Below are positions 1 through 14,400 of a stretch of 64,000 bases of DNA, one piece after another. The stretch lies in assembly GCF_018812025.1 (NCBI RefSeq), contig NC_063054.1, positions 4,488,082 through 4,552,081 on the forward strand. Reading direction: 5' to 3'. The position numbers and the translations under genes are program-made. The stretch is from Megalobrama amblycephala (Eukaryota; Chordata; Actinopteri; Cypriniformes; Xenocyprididae). Position 1 is the first letter of the stretch, and each line of letters opens with the position of its first letter. The notes under the pieces were generated by a model. That model was not told the DNA's origin, ran no database searches, and saw nothing but the letters and a program-made list of their open reading frames with translations.

Positions 1-178
1 CACATCACAATTTTACCATAGTAACAGTAACTGGTTTTATGAAAGACATGTTATAGTTCCATATTCAGGCTAACATCTATTAGATTTTAGTGTTCAGAAA
101 CTATTTCCACATAAACCTACTTCTCAACATAATGTTTTGCAAGATATGCTTATGAAGCAACATACCATCATGATGCCA

Positions 179-210
<32 letters not shown>

Positions 211-396
211 ACAAATTTCTGGCTTAATAAAGGAAAATAGTACACCACACAAACACGTTTCTACTTTGACCGAATCTCATTTTAGCAGTATATAGGTTCC
301 CTGTAGATTCATTACCATTGAGATGAACCCTTTTATGACTTACAGTAAAACACAAAACTTCTAAGATTTGAATGATCACATAGATATCAATCTGAC
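1..396. other. ipcef1 intron, no gene seen
   Basis: This is the intron downstream of the last visible ipcef1 exon. It holds a 26-base A run at 186-211 and otherwise only AT-rich sequence. Confidence 0.7.
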
Positions 397-578
397 CTTT
401 AAAGTGCTGTTTAAAGCTCGAATGAGGTGCAGTTTCTCATTAACGCTTTCATTCTTGCAGCGTCTAATGAAGGAGGACCTGAAGTCACGTTTGGTGGTTG
501 GCTGTAGGGCTCCTGTGGGCGACAGACTCGCCTGCTTGAGGTGAAGATACAACATTTCCATCTCATCAGACGGTGGGC
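397..578 (-). CDS. ipcef1: ipcef1 exon 10, conserved C-terminal block
   Basis: The exon encodes PPSDEMEMLYLHLKQASLSP, then KRDFRSSFIRRCKN and VNEKLHLIRALNSTLK. Human IPCEF1 has DEMEKLYKSLEQASLSP, RRCKN-like and NEKLHKIRTLNSTLK at this point. This is the most conserved part of the CNK/IPCEF1 C-terminus. It ends at a GTCAGA donor in phase 0; the next exon is not in positions 1-396. Confidence 0.95.
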
Positions 579-3500
579 CTGATGAAACAATATTAGAGGA
601 GTATTTGATTATGAAACAATTTACAGAATTACCACACTTTTTGAGCAACGGATTTCCATAACTTTTCCAGGAGTTCACAATAACTGGATAAGGATTTTCA
701 AATATCATTTTATAGAGAGACAAAAAGTAATTTCTAGACAAAAACAAACAGTTTTAGAGTGGAGTATTAATTATAATTCGTTTTATTTATTTATTTTTTT
801 CCCCAGAGATATTTACATACATTTGAATCTCTATATTTTAGTAATAAAAGGTGGGAAATTCTTAGTATTTTTAAAGGGTTCATGCCATATTTTTTTTATT
901 TATTTATTGTTGTTTAATGTTCCTTGAGGTTCACTTATAATGTTATTAATTTTTCGCATAAAAAATAAATACTGTACTGTGCAAAAGTCTTAGGTATGTT
1001 AGTATTTTCACCAAAATAAAAAATAAAAATGGTTTTAAGCCAGTTATTTATATCTTTTGCTGTAGTGTGTCAGTAGTAAATATCAGTTTACATCTCCAAA
1101 TGTTCCTTTTGCCATTAATTGTAATAATACAGTGAGATTTTTGTATGAACAAGGAGTCTGTCAACAGCCGGTAAGCTCCACACTGAGATCTGATGTAATC
1201 ATCATTGAGTCTGTCTGTGATTACATAAAGAAACCAAAAAACTGAGACCAAATCCAGAAAAACTGTGGCAATGTTTCCAAGACACTTAAAGAAACCTACT
1301 TCCAAAGCTACAGTACTTTTATAAAAAAAAAAAAAAAATTGTTGTAAAAATGCTGTAAAGTGAGGATGCTTTTAAAAAATAATGTCATAAATAGATTTTA
1401 TTTATCAATTGACCCTTCGCCAGGAGTTTGATTGACAGGCAATCTAACCAATCATAACGCCGGATCTGCCATTTTGTCCGACAAAGCAGTCAGGGGAGTT
1501 AGCAGATTAACGTAGGTGGACTTGAACTTGAAAAATGGTGTGTACTGTCGTCTTTCCGCGATTGAAACAACATTCCTTATGATGTTCATTCATGTTTATT
1601 TGAATCTAGAAATTAACTAGTAGGAAGAGATGATCAGTTCACGAGCCACTTGAACTGAGGCACTACAGCAATCGGTCATGACACATTAAAGAGCCACAAA
1701 ATGGTATTTATTATTTACATTTCTTTAAAAATTCCAAAATTTGAAATTTGAGTTTTTGTTTAATATCAAAACTAATCTGCTCTGTCATGTCAGTCGATGC
1801 GTCATCAGTGTCCTCTTTGCTCCGCGATGTATTTTTCACTGTGTGGCGAGAGATCGGCATGGCTTGTCGGACATAGCAACAGTAACTAAAGGGGGCAGGT
1901 CTTTGCAAACAGTCAATTAACTTGTGTTAACTAAATTATTATTTGGTGTGACCACCCTTTGCGTTTAAAACAGCTTTTGTCCTAGATACATTTACACAGT
2001 TTTTCGGGTAGCTTTGGAGGTAGGTTTCTTCAAGTGTATTGGAGACCCCGCCCCCCTAAACACCAGGGGGCAGGGCCCAGGGGCGGCGCCAGCCGATTTT
2101 GCTGGGGCTTCAGCCCCGAATGTTTTGAGTCAAGCCCCGTATGTAATGACTGTCACTGAGCTTATGAAACTGGACAATAGCTTATGTAAACCCCCGAAAT
2201 CATAAGCTGCTTTATTTCATTGCGCTTTGGCTTTGCATATACTGCATACAGGCATCCATACACCGGTATACAGCGCTTTCTCTCTCTTCTCTCCAACAGC
2301 GCGTTCACGCACACCGCAGCTGAACACAGACACGCCTCCTGTCACTCACTCAGCTCAGCGGCAGGCCTCGAGACTCTCGTTCGGTCCGGTTGAAGGGTTT
2401 TTGTTATGATATGAACAGCTGATATTACAACTTTAGCACATTTGTCAGCTCAACATTCATTCAGTGTTTCCCAATGACCCTGCGCCGCTGCCACCGTTTC
2501 ATCATAAACCGAAAATTTAAAACATAGGCCTACAAAGCTTAAATGGTCTCTAAGTTGTATTTTACCAGCGAACTAAAATCGAAACCGTGATATGCCAAAT
2601 ACTGTACAGTGCCAAATAATGTACATTTTCTGAACAACAATACTACAACAAAAGCTCCTTTCATGTCAGTAAAGCTGTTAACAGAAAATTAAAATGTCAT
2701 TGGACAAATATTGATTTGGGCTAAGCCCCGGATGTTTACACTGTCTGGCTCCGCCCCTGGCAGGGCCTATGGTGTGATGATGTGTAACTATTCGTTGATG
2801 TCATGTTCTAGAGGCAGGCATATGCAAATATATTTGCCAGTGTGATGTCACAGATGCCGCAATATCAAAACAAGATCTTTTTGGAGCTTGATTAATAAAC
2901 GCTTTGTTTATTATGAGGATGATGATTTAGCTCTGAAACTTGTATGATGTTTTAATGGTACAAAGACCTCTTATATATCAAAAGATTAAGGCAAATTTGA
3001 TTTCTCATGTCATGACACCTTTAAAAATGAAATGGCAGAAAACTGTTTTGTGCTCTATGTATATGCTGATTCTTGACACATAGAGCATCAAAAATGGTCA
3101 ACAGCAGCTCAACCTATCATGTCTCTTCAAAACACTTGGACTAAACCATGATTCATATAGATTACCTTTATAATGTCTTTATAAACTTCTTGAAGCTTGA
3201 AAGTTTTGTTGGAATGGACTTTCAATGGAGGAACAGAAATCTCTTAGGTCTCATTTAAAATATCTTCATGTGTTTGTAACGACATAGAGGTGGGTAAATT
3301 ATGACAATTGTGATTTTTTTAATCGATCTCTTTAAACTGTTTTTAAATTTAGATTTGTGCAATGTAACGCTCTCATAAGGATAAAACATCTCATTCCAAT
3401 GCTCACTTACTGTCATTTCCTTTGAATTCCTGTATTTTGAGGATGGGGTTGTCCTCTGAGCTGATCTCCTGCCACGACTCGCTGTCTGCGCTCTGAGTCT

Positions 3501-5373
3501 CTGTGCGGTTACACATCGGAGAAACCAGCGGGATCAAGTCCTGACATGGAGAGGAAGAGGAGCGGGGAGGTGGGAGACAACCCTGAGACAATCAACACAC
3601 AAATATATTTCAAATATAACAGCAATCTTTCAAAATCTCAAAGAAATACTATTTCAAAAAAGAAACTTGTGATAATATGACAAAAAAAACATTGTATGCA
3701 TTGATTCTTAGATGCCATCCAAAAGTGTGGGGTCGGTAAGATTTTAAAGAATTTTGAAATAAGTATTTTATGCTCACCAAGTCTACATTTACATGATGAA
3801 AAAATACAGTAAAAACAGTAATAATGTGAAATATTATTGCATTTCAAAACAAATTGTTTTCCATTTTAAAATGTAATTTATTCATTTGATCAAAGCTGAA
3901 ATTTCAGCATCATTATTCCAGTCTTCAGTGTCACATGATCCTTCAGAAATCATTCTAATATACTGACTTGATGCTCAAGAAACATTTCTTATTATTATCA
4001 ATGACTCATGCTACTGTGGAAACAGTGATACTTTTTTAAAAAAGGGGGGATTTTTTGATGAATCGAGAGATCAGATTAGCAACATTATAAATGTCTTTAC
4101 GGTCACTTTTGATGAATTTAATGTGCTCATTCTGAATAAAAAAAATCTGACCCTACATTTTTGAATGGTAGTTCATGTGCAAATGCATCAGACGCATATA
4201 TCTGGCCCATTTTCATATTCACCAGGCATTAATACATAAACAGGAACTTATAAACCACAATGAATAGAGGAGTTAATGCCTGTCGTTTAATACATTTATG
4301 GTTAGCAGTATTAATATTTACATGTCTGGACAGAGTGTGGTTACTCACATGCAGAGAACCGGGGGTCAGCTGATCCATGTACTCCACAGATACCTCAGCT
4401 GTGTCTGCTTCATCATCATCATCGCTCTCTTCACTGTAGCACTCTATATTCACAAAATCACAGCCTCAATATGATAATTCAGCTATTAAAGTGTCAGGTT
4501 TGGCTTTGCTGAAAGACGTGACATGGACTGAATTAGAAGATCAATGTTAACCGGGCTTCCGTATGGGTGTGTGGTGAGAAACTTTACCTCCGCTGGTTGA
4601 GTCTGTGGGCTCAGGTTCATTTGAAGCCTGGGTGAGTTTAGCCAGCCATCTAGGTTAAAAATAAATTAATTACAGTAAATATACCCTTATCAGATCTGTG
4701 GAATGATTGTGATGGATCATTATGCAAGTCCTCTGCCCACGCAGTTTAATAGCAACACACCCACGGTTTTCTCTCAATGTTTTCCACTCACAGGTTTATT
4801 TCAGTATGTTCAACAAAGCCTGATAGGAAAGTTTTACAAAAGAAGAATTTTTGTCAACATTTACTCACACTTGAGTCATTCAAAACCCATATGATTTTTT
4901 CCTTCCATGCAACACAAAAGGCGATATTTTGAAGAATCTTGACTAGTGTAGTTACTGCATATAACTGTATATTATATACTGTATATTACTGTAAATATTT
5001 TTGTTCCCAGTATAATTTACAGCATTATCTGGGATAGAATTTCTTTAATATATACACACTTCCTTTCAAAAGTCTGGGGGTCATTTTTTTTTTTTTTTTT
5101 TAAAGAAATTACAACTTTTATTCAAGGATGCATTCAATTCATCAAAACTGACAGTAATGTTATGTTACAAAAAATATTTTAAGTAAATGTGTTTTCCACA
5201 AAAATATTAAGCAGCACAACTGTTTTCAACTGTGATAATGAAAGGAAATTCAGCACATCAGCAAATTGGAATAATTTCTGAGGGATCATGTGACACTGAA
5301 GACCGGAGTAATGATGCTGAAAATCAACTTTGCATCACAGTAATAAATTACATTTTAAAATATAATAAAACTG

Positions 5374-5405
<32 letters not shown>

Positions 5406-8400
5406 ATTTTAACAATATATATTTACCAATATTACTGTTTGTTTACTTTTGATCAAATAAAAGCAGCATTGGTGAGCATAAGAGACTTCTTTTAATTAAA
5501 AACATAAAAAAAAAAAAAATCTTATTGACCCCCAAATTTTGTATGGCAGTGTAGCAAAACTGATACAATAATCAGATAAATAAATCAGAATTGACATTCA
5601 AATTAATTCAACAGCTTCTGAACTAAACTCAAATCAGGAAATCTGTATTGATATGCCCTAACTGGCGTATGCCAAGTTTAAATACAAGAATATGCAAATG
5701 AGACTTATGAACTGCAGAGGGTGGGAAATTTTTCAGCAAATAACTGCTCAGCTTTGTGCAAGGAACAGATAAATATTTATTGTATGCCTATAGAAGACTT
5801 GGAATACAGCACAAGTATATGAACTACTTTTATGATAGATTTTTTTTTTTTTTGTCATTCGTCTCCATGGACTTTCACTGTATACAAGAGAAGTGATCAT
5901 TCTCCCTAACATCTCCATTTGTGTTTCACAGCAGTAGAAAAACTACAGGTTTGGACAACAAATGGGTGAGTAAATGATGGCGATTTTTATTTCATGTTTC
6001 CCCTTTTCCACCAGCACAGATATGTATTCCCGGCCTGTGGCCAAACCATTCTAATAGCACATACTATTAGTAGAACTGAACACACACACTCTGTGAACAC
6101 ATACCTGGAGCCGTGGGCAGCTACTTTTGCTGCGGCACCTGTGGAGTGATTGGAGGTTAGGTGCCTTGCTCAAGGGCACCTCAGTCGTGGGTAATGACAG
6201 TGGAAGAGAGCGCTGTTCATTCACTCCTCCCACCAACATTTCATACCGATACTGAGACTCAAACCCGCAAACTTTGGGTTACAAGTCAGACTCTCTAACC
6301 ATTAGGCCACAACTGCCCCCCCCCCCATAAAACATATTGTTGTTTCATGTAAACAACACGTAGCAAAGAAACCAGTCATCATTGTTCATTTCTTAGGTCT
6401 TTGGGAAACTCATGGCCGGTTCACAATAAGCTCCAGTTAGCCTGGCTAAGAACTAGCCAAGAGCCGCGTTACGCACAAGAACGCGAATGATTTGGTGGAA
6501 AAGGGGCATTTGTGAATTATTCTTGTAGGATGCTTTCACACTAGCACTTTTGCACCCGGGTTCGATTGAGTTTTGTTCGTTTGGATGATGAGAGTGCAGT
6601 TTTCCAAAACTCTGTATCCAGGTCTGCATAAAAAGGTTGGTCTAGGGTATGGTTTGCTGCTGATATGAACACAATGATGCTAAATCATGCTGAACTGCTA
6701 TTGATGATTTCGATAAAATTGTGTGTGTTCTCATTTACTTTCCTGACAAGCAGGACTGATGCAATGCAAGCAGAGAGAATGTATATATAATTTCTGCTCA
6801 CCTTCAATAGAAATGGATTAGATGCAAGTGCTGAATTTGAACAAAACCAAAGGTTCAAAAACCAAAATATAAAAGTGAGGTGAGCAACGCTATGCATTTT
6901 GCAACCTTCTGCTGCTTTGTCATTAGATGCAAATGCACCACGGTTTGGACCCAATTGATATAATGTGAAAACAATCCAGCAGGGGCAGGGGAGCGATGAA
7001 ACTCGGGTTCGGATGAGCAAATTGAACCAAGTGTGAAAGCACCATTAAATTAATCTTTGGACACATGATACCAGATAAACCTCAGTTGTATTTTTAGTAC
7101 TGGAGGTCTGCAAAACCCTGCATTTACAAATCCTCGTCAAATGTGCTTAATTGCATAGTGCGCCACAGACAGCTTTGGTCACAGCTAGGTGTCAAAGCAG
7201 CCTGCTTTATTGCAATGCAAACATGTCACCAGACTAAAAACAAGACCACACGCTTCACATGTATGCGAAAGTGCTACATGATTTAAAAAAAGTTGTTTTT
7301 TTTGTTGTTTAGTTTTGTTTTTTTGACTATAGCATCAGCAACTGTCACCACACTTACACACACACACACACAAGAAATTCATTTTATGTCTTTCCACACT
7401 CACTTGTTCATGTCTTTCATGTTCTCAGCAGCAAAGTAGAGTGTCACCATGTGGAGGTGGCTTGCTTTCATTGCACTGGAAAATAAGAATGCAAATAAAA
7501 ACATACACAACCCCAGCAGTTCTCAAGGATGATATCTTTGTGGTTATATGTAGTTATATGATGTAGCAGAAGCATTACACAAACGAACATGTATACGACA
7601 CCAAAGTTTGTCACTTGTCTAATCTACATCCAATCATAATGATCAAAGTAAAGCACCGTTACTGTATGTCTTTAAGAAGGAAGTCTCTACACAGTGGCTC
7701 AGACCACACACTTCGAGCAGACAGTTTCCTGTGTTATGAGCGCGGATTAAGTGGGGGACAGGAGACATACTTCCAGTGCAAAAAAAAAAAAAAAAATTCT
7801 GATTTAAAGTTTGACACGAGTTTGACAAATCCAGGGTTCCAGTTGCATTTTGCAACCTTTTACCAGCCAGTGCCACTAAATTTTTTTATAGGTCACACTG
7901 GTGTGGTGCACCACCACGTTGCCCAACTGATGAGAGTTGCCATTTCTGTTGCACATAATGCATATGAGAAACATCAACGAAATGAAAGCGGAACGAAACC
8001 GCTCTACCGTTTGAGCTGCAAAGCGCAGACCGTTTATCAGCTTGGACAATAATAAAGAAGGTTCAGAAGGTTCTCGCGCGCTGATCTAGATCACGACACT
8101 GTTACTGCAGAGCGCTGGGAGATCCAATGAGAAAGCATTGAATATGCCACAAATTAAAGGGGTGGTTCAGTGTTTTTTTTCTAGGCTTGATTGTGTTTTG
8201 GGGGCACAGTTTAACATGTCTTAATGCTTCGTTTTTTTGAAAACGCTGTATTTTTCATATATTTTACATTTATTCTACACCTCTGTTTCCACTCTCATAT
8301 GAACGGCTCGTTTGACTTCCTGCTTCTATTAAGCCACTCCCTCCGAAATACGCAATGTGCTCAGATTGGTTGGCAGGTTGGTAGCTGGCCCAGTGTATCA

Positions 8401-11400
8401 TGATTCGCTGAAGCGTCCGGAAATGCCACACCCCTTACCATTCGTAGTTACGCGCTAAGCTGGAAATGTAAATAATGGCGTCAATAGAGTGCCCCAGGGA
8501 TGACGCGTTTTTGTAGGCAAAACCCGGAAGCGAGTTAGCATTTTAGGACTTCCGTTTCCAACGCCATAAAGTCTATGGGTTTTTTTGAATGGGTTTTTGC
8601 TAAATCGCCTGAAATAAGGTCTGTGGTAAACAAAGCCTCTAAATACTTTCACGTTTTGATCTATGACATAAAACACACCAGTTATAACCCACTTGTGATT
8701 TTTTAAACTTTTACTGCGTCTTCAAATCGGCGGTTGCTAACAAATTGCTAAAAGGGACTACTTCTTTGGCGGGGACTTTAGACGTCATCATTAAAAACGG
8801 GACATTTGGACAGCATTTCTCATGAAAAAGTGGATAAGTATTCATACACAGCGCAGATCATAATCAGTGAGCATGTTTTTAAATAGAGTTGTTTTCTAAA
8901 TAAAGTTTGAGGACGCTTGGTGGTGACGACGTTGATCCGCGACCATGGTATGCTGTAGTCCGTTTATAGCCTACTGTTAGCCTTTTATATCTGACGACTT
9001 TATTTAGGCTTCAAAATCTATAAATGTTGTGTTAACTTGTAAAGATTATCTTGATAGACAAAACGTGTAAGTGTCATAACCCTTTGTTAAACACAGAGCT
9101 TATTTTCTGCGATTTTCCAAAAGTCTATGGGAAAACTGAATAGGCTTTCAGTCGAGGGAACCCGCGCGCCGCTAACTTCCGGGTTGGCCTACAAAAACGC
9201 GTCATCCCTGGGGCACTCTATATTGCTGTATCAAATTGAGCCGAATCAGACCCAGATGAAGAGGGTAAAGCACAACCTCTGCAATCGCGGCTTTTAAAAG
9301 ACGTTTATGAATGGTATTTCATTTTGTATTTGTGTCAAAGTGTTTAGATATGGTGTCACTGCTGTTTGTTAGCTTTCAATATACAGTTTTATCCTGATTA
9401 AAGCTTTACTGTAGCCGAATACATGACTGAGTAGTCGCATTTTTGTAAAGGTATCGTTTAATTTATAGCATGAACAACCGTTTGTCTATGAACAGAGACG
9501 TTTGTTGGTGTTTGTTGCACTAGAACGTAGCTAACTGGCTAGCAAAAACGAGTTGCTCTTTGTATATGTCCTTGATGCATTAAAAATAGCAACAGAACTA
9601 TAACATTACGTTTAAAAGACATGTACAAACAATAAAATGTACTTACAGTTTGAAGCCAATAAACAGCAGCTTCTGTTTTTAAAGTGGGAACTGCTTCATC
9701 TTTCAATAATAGCTTTTGTGCAAATCCAGCATTGAACTCGTGTAGATTCTGGAAGCTGTCTTCAGCGCCGCATCCAGTGTAGAAAATATCACAGATTATA
9801 ATGGGTTCTATTATCTTTTAACGCATCGCGCCGCTCGCGTCCGGTGTACACTACTCTTCCGCTTCCATTATACTGTGCCACATGGCCTCGCCCACTTTGT
9901 TGCGTGTTCCCGGGGGCGTTTATGTTAATAGCATGGGTTTATGATGTCACCAACCCGGGAAGAAGCTCGTTGTAGTCCAAACCGCCTGTTTTTGTAGGCA
10001 ATAAACTGCCATAACTTTAAAAGACAATATCTCCGTTTGCATTAAATGTTCAGCGCTGTAACTTACAGATACTGTTTATGCTCAAGCAGCAACATTACAC
10101 ACAAACTAAAGTTGAAAAAAGCGAAATCGCATTGAACCACCCCTTTAATAACGTTGTAGCGAGATCTAGTGGGAAGCATTTTAATTCGGTGAAGTATTCT
10201 CTGTTATAAACTACAGGTAACAGATCAAACAGCGCTGAGGTGGAAACCAGGAGAAATATTTTGACCATGAATGCACAAGTTATATAAAGGCTCTCCAGTG
10301 AATAGTGCTAACTGAGGAGCACTTATTGGCTTATTAGCCACTCCCTATTATATGGGGAAAAGTAGGAAAAGTCACAAAGTCTCATGAAAAACAAAAACTT
10401 TTCTTCAAATTGTGACTCAATTACATGGAAAGCAAGTAAAGAGCACTCATTTTATAATCAGTGAAGCTGTTGGTCAATAAAGTACTGGTACATTTATTAA
10501 GAGTAGAATATTTAAATTTTTCTCCTATAAAGGCTGCTATGGCCTTTTTCTCCTATAAAAGTCCTAGCTGCTATGCCGTTGCTAGGGTGTTGCTGTTTCT
10601 AAGGCGTTTCTTAATGTGTGATCACATTTACCATTGTTTGGCAGGTTTACAGGCAAAATCTAGTCATTTCAATAGGAACGTACGCAATTTGTCATTTTGT
10701 GTGAGGGTAAAAGCTTTCATAATGCAGATTTAACAACGGGGACAAGTTGGTGACATGGATTCATAATTATGTTGACCAAGAAAAAAACTGCATGGTTTTA
10801 AAGTGACTTCTGTTTGAGCAGTGCTTCATACTAACATATATACACCGATCAGGCATAACATTATGACCACCTTCCTAATATTGTGTTGGTCTCCATTTTG
10901 CTGCCAAAACAGGCCTGACCCATCGAGGCATGGACTCCACTAGACCCCTGACGGTGTGCTGTGGTATCTGGCACCAATATGTTAACAGGAGATCCTTTAA
11001 GTCCTGTAAGTTGCGAGGTGGGGCCTCCTGTTTTGAACTTGGATCTGTTTTGAACTTGTTTGTTCAGCACATCCCACAAATGCTCAATTGGATTGAGATC
11101 TGGGGAATTTGGAGGCCAAGTCAACACCTCAAACTCGTTGTTGTGCTCCTCAAACCATTCCTGAACCACGTTTGCTTTGTGGCAGGGCACATTATCCTGC
11201 TGAAAGAGGCCACAGCCACCAGGGAATACCGTTTCCATGAAAGGGTGTTCAAGTTCTGCAACAATGTTTAGGTAGGTGGTATGTGTCAAAGTAACATCCA
11301 CATGGATGGCAGGACCCAAGGTTTCCCAGCAGAACATTGCCCAAAGCATCACACTGCCTCCGCCGGCTTGCCTTCTACCCATAGTGCATCCTGGTGCTAT

Positions 11401-14400
11401 GTGTTCCCCAGGTAAGTGACAGACACACACCCAGACATCCACGTGATGTAAAAGAAAACCTGATTGATTAGACCAGGTCACCTTCTTCCATTGCTCTGTG
11501 GTCCAGTTCTGATGCTCACATGCCCACTGTTGGCGCTTTCGGCGGTGGTGGACAGGGGTCAGCATGGGCACCCTGACAGGTCTACAGCTATGCAGCCCCA
11601 TACACAACAAACTGTGATGCACTGTGTATTCTGACATCTTTCTATCAGAACCAGCATTAACTTCTTGAGCAATTTGAGCTACAGTAGCTCATCTGTTGGA
11701 ACAGACCGCATGGGCCAGCCTTCGCTCCCCATGTGCATCAAAGAGCCTTGGCTGCCTATGACCCTGTTGCCGGTTTTGGAGATGCTCTGACCCTCTTGAT
11801 GCTCATGTCTAGCCATCACAATTTGGCCCTTGTTAAACTTGCTCAAATCTTTACGTTTGCCCATTTTTCCTGCTTCTAACACATCAGCTTTAAGGATGAA
11901 ATGTTCACTTGCTGCTTAATATATCCCACCCCCTAACAGGTTCCATGATGAAGAGAAAATCAGTGTTATTCACTTCACCTGTCAGTGGTCATAATGTTAT
12001 GCCTGATCTAAGTTTATATATATATATATATATATAAAACACCTATATATACTTACTTAGGCACTGCTTAGATGTTATGGTGTTGCTATGCAGTTGTTTC
12101 ATGGTTTCATAGATCATTGCTAGGGTGATTTGGCTGGTTGTGGGTGCCAAGAAGTTCATATGAAGTTGTTTGGGTCTTGCAAGTGGATTCTAGGGCGTTG
12201 CTATGCAATAGCTATGATATGCTAAGTAGTTGCCAGGGTGATTTTATGCTGTTACTAGAGTGGTTGGAGTGGTTGCTATGCATTTCCTATGTTCTCTGGG
12301 TGGCTGCTGGTGTTCTGGCTGGTTTCTAGGACAAAGCTACATGGTTTGATTGACCATAGCGAGTATGTTCTGGGTGGTTGGTAGGATGTTGCTAGGATGT
12401 TCTGGGAGGTTGCAAAGATCTTCTGTTTGGATACCAAGGAGTGTCTAGGAAGCTGATTGGGTGTTCCTAAGGTGGTCTGATTGTTTAAAAATGTGTTGTT
12501 AATGTTGCTACGGTATTCTGGGTGGTTCTTAAGGCGTCACTAGGGGGTTCCTATGGCATTGCTATATTGTTGGTTGCTTGCTTGCCCAGGGGAAAAGAGC
12601 TCACTATCACTTTATGATATTCTGGTCACTTTCTGGCAAAATTTCTGTTCATTTTATCATCCCCAAGTGAAAAACAAATAATAAAAGAAGTAATGTTTTG
12701 GGGTATAATTCATTTGCATGAGGCGAGTTTCGCACCAGAGTAATACTCATGGTTAGGGATTTGACCAAGTATTATATGTTGCCAAGTATGAGCAATATTT
12801 GTAGCCATGCATGGTATAGCAAACAGCACTAACTAAACAGGCTGTAATTTCAGAAAGACAGATACAACGCAGTGACACGACACAAATAGGCATGTGGTCA
12901 ATTTTTTTTAAACCACAAGCAGTCAAAAACCTCTCTAAATATGGAAGACAAACTCACAACTTCTTCTTGAATTCGGTAGCCTGTTCTACGGTGAAGTCTC
13001 TCATGTTGATGTAGCCTTCGGCCTTCTCTGCCTGAAAGGAAATGGAGAAAAATGGTCTCTAGAAAAGCCCTGTTGCACGAAGCTGGTTTCAGTGGCTACC
13101 CAACTACCCAAGTTTAAGTTTAATTTGAGCAAACTCTGGTTTTCAGGCGTTAAAACAAAAATAAGTGTATGATAAAGATATAGTTCTAAACATCTTTCTA
13201 AATATAAAAGGATAGCAGAGTCCACACCACAACTATAACGAGAAACGTGTTCTTTGGAATCACTTTCAGAACGACTTTCATAGATTAAGCATTTTAAACT
13301 GTCAGACGACAAACCTGCAGTGCGCACTTAGAATAAACAAAGTTACAGTATTGTTCGCTGGTGTGGATGCCATTATGGTATCGTTATGGTTATCTTTATA
13401 GTTATCGTGGTGTGAACGGGCCTTAAGAGTGTCGCTCAAGCTACTGGGTCTTATGGGTGGGACGAGATCTCGTGCCACGAGATTTTTTTGACGAGGTGAA
13501 AAGCCGTCTCATGATATTGCCATGATGGAGCATGAGGATGAAATTAGTATAGAACATGCCACCGCTACGTTTACATTGTATTTAAATTTACATTTTGCTT
13601 TTCATAGAAATAACCATTTAATTTGTTGCATTTAATTAAGAGGATTCCATGCACAAGAGCCTAAGTCTGGCAAATATCTTATCTTGTAGAATGCGTGCTC
13701 TCTATCGTCCCTATTCACAGAGTGCGCGCAATCATGAAAACAAAAGTAAACCGCGCACATTCAAACGTGATTTCAATATTCCACATTTTGAAAGTGACTC
13801 CATGATGCAAATATCTCCCAATAAGAAAGCTTTCTTAGGCTGGACTGTGTAGTTATAAACATCTCTTAGCTCTTTATCATGCTTGAAGAAGAACTTGGTC
13901 TCTATTTGCACTTGAACATTGAGAGAGTACTTTGATTATGGTTGCAATTATTGTTCGCACTTAAAAAGACTAAGATAAAACTGTTTTGTGTTTTACAATT
14001 TGTGGAAAGGAGTTCAGTTAGGAGGTCAAAAGTTGTAGAAGCTTGGCAAAACATTACAGAACCTGAGTATTGTTGTCTTTTACTGCATATGATAATTCAT
14101 ATTTGGAAAGTAGAAATGACATGCATTCCAAGATGATTAGTTTACGCATTTCAAATGCAACTGCAGACTATTTTTCTAGTCATGCATTTCATCATTGAGG
14201 AGTTCTTAAAAAAAAAAAAAAAAATCTCATCTCGTCATGAACTCAATCTCGTGTCTCGTCTCGTGAGCTGTCTCGTCACATCCCTACTGGGTCTGGCATT
14301 TACTTTTTGGCTTTTTACAGTGATTAGCAACTTTCTCTGTTCATGGGCATCTAAAATAAATGCAGTCTTTTGATGATGTCAAAGACTGTTGAATGACTAT

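Larger units (their letters stand above)
10841..12014 (-). mobile_element. Tc1-like transposon, degraded
   Basis: The inverted ends ACCGATCAGGCATAACATT (about 10844) and AATGTTATGCCTGATC (about 11994-12009) bracket a minus-strand transposase remnant. Both lie in TA-rich flanks. The size of about 1.2 kb is normal for a fish Tc1-like element inserted in an intron. Confidence 0.9.

Noticed and set aside
6255..6312. tRNA gene on the minus strand
   Set aside because: The tRNA-like head is followed by a long SINE body and the stems are degenerate.
7615..8052. 145-codon plus-strand open frame as a gene
   Set aside because: It crosses an A homopolymer, has no recognised similarity, and lies antisense inside an ipcef1 intron.
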